Part shown: positions 12,353 to 12,895 of the stretch, piece after piece
Numbering within the stretch: the stretch's first letter is position 1
How the letters are laid out: every line of letters starts with the position of its first letter
Source of the DNA: Deltaproteobacteria bacterium
GTDB taxonomy: Bacteria > Desulfobacterota > Desulfobacteria > Desulfobacterales > JAABPS01
DNA length: 12,895 bases
Reading direction: 5' to 3'
Assembly: GCA_019309685.1 (NCBI GenBank)
Contig: JAFDFT010000043.1
Span: 1 to 12,895, forward strand
Program-made: the position numbers and the translations under genes
The notes under the pieces: model-generated
Told to the model about the DNA's origin: nothing
Seen by the model: only the letters and a program-made list of their open reading frames with translations
Databases searched by the model: none

Positions 12353-12853
12353 TCACTTTACATCAGCCAGCAATCTGTTCAGAGCGTCTTCATCCATCCG
12401 ATATAGACTCCAGTCACTGAGGGGCTTCGCTCCCAGGGACTCATAAAATTGTTTTGCCCTTTCATTCCAATCGAGCACGAGCCATTCACATCTCCGGCAT
12501 CCCCTTTCTTGTGCAATCCGGACGACCTCGATCAGAAGGGCCCTGCCAAGTCCCTGCCCCCGCGCGTCAGCCTGAACGTAAACGTCCTCCAAGTACATTC
12601 CTGGCCGACCTTGAAATGTGGAGAAGTTGTGGAAGTAAAGCGCGTAGCCACAGATCTCGTTGCCCACATATCCAATAAGCAGTTCTGCCGCTGCATTATC
12701 TCCGAACAGGTAACGCTCTAACAGTTCCTCTGTCACCCGGAATTCATTGAGTAGCTTCTCGAACTCTGCAAGCTCCCGCATCAACTCCACAACCCGAGGA
12801 AGATGATCAAGGGTTGCCTTAGCGATTCGCAATGTCTGATTCTCACGTGTCAT
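12353..12853 (-). CDS. GNAT acetyltransferase resembling spermidine/spermine N1-acetyltransferase
   Basis: 166 residues from the ATG at 12853; transfers acetyl from acetyl-CoA to an amine. The order of motifs matches the SSAT/thialysine acetyltransferase branch: LRIAKATLDHLPRVVELMRE at the start, GYALYFHNFSTFQGRPGMYLEDVYV (69-93), the acetyl-CoA pyrophosphate loop ARGQGLGRALL (97-107), WLVLDWNERAKQFYESLGA (124-142) with Tyr137 as likely general acid, and the C-terminal WSLYRMDEDAL. Likely substrates are polyamines, thialysine or a related small amine; protein acetylation cannot be excluded. The frame stays open to the window edge, with a GTG at 12889 also possible, but 12853 gives the family length. 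There is no good ribosome binding site at 12853. It is followed directly by the right arm of the inverted-repeat element. Confidence 0.85.
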   Translation of the reverse strand: MTRENQTLRIAKATLDHLPRVVELMRELAEFEKLLNEFRVTEELLERYLFGDNAAAELLIGYVGNEICGYALYFHNFSTFQGRPGMYLEDVYVQADARGQGLGRALLIEVVRIAQERGCRRCEWLVLDWNERAKQFYESLGAKPLSDWSLYRMDEDALNRLLADVK

Positions 12854-12895
12854 GTCTTGTGAAAAGATAACGGCATGGCTGAGGGGCACGGCGTT

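Noticed and set aside
12225..12446. 73-residue plus-strand ORF
   Set aside because: It crosses the inverted-repeat arm and runs antisense into the acetyltransferase gene; no motif.

Overview
The window is a stretch of ordinary-looking bacterial chromosome of moderate GC content, with strong GGAGG-type ribosome binding sites and many short intergenic repeats. The gene mix is acetoacetyl-CoA synthetase, an HMG-CoA-lyase-like enzyme, a periplasmic sulfatase, methylaspartate ammonia-lyase, SlyX and a YwbE-type protein. Together with repeats of the GGGGTCAGCCCTTGAC type, this suggests a metabolically versatile Gram-negative such as a member of the Desulfobacterota (Desulfobacterales). No rRNA or other marker is present, so that assignment is inference.

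Layout. (1) 1-3894, plus strand: the C-terminal part of an acetoacetyl-CoA synthetase cut by the window edge, an HMG-CoA-lyase-like DRE-TIM enzyme preceded by an overlapping 22-codon leader ORF, and a secreted sulfatase. (2) 3895-4234: an intergenic region holding copy 1 of a structured repeat. (3) 4231-8313: an MFS transporter (minus), a 664-bp gene-free region rich in repeats and hairpins, a Rid-family gene (plus), a gamma-carbonic-anhydrase-like hexapeptide protein (minus) and a sirtuin (plus). (4) 8331-8574: copy 2 of the same repeat, shorter by exactly one 16-bp unit. (5) 8649-12853, all minus strand: a second Rid gene, an apparent operon of spermidine-synthase-like methyltransferase, slyX (broken by two frameshifts) and ywbE-like gene, methylaspartate ammonia-lyase, a 54-residue membrane protein and an SSAT-like GNAT acetyltransferase.

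How the genes might work together. The first two enzymes fit ketone-body or leucine-type acyl-CoA metabolism: one activates acetoacetate, and the other resembles the lyase that releases acetoacetate and acetyl-CoA. The sirtuin is a protein deacylase. The Rid proteins, MAL and the SSAT-like acetyltransferase all act on nitrogen compounds, but they are separate transcription units and I see no evidence that they form one pathway.

I did not find a clearly new multi-gene system. The most noteworthy items are the duplicated 244/260-bp structured element between two convergent gene pairs, the doubly frameshifted slyX, the coupled leader ORF before the HMGL-like gene, and three enzymes with altered active-site positions: a Rid protein with Trp for Arg, a gamma-CA with Arg for the third His, and an HMGL-like protein with Gln for Cys.
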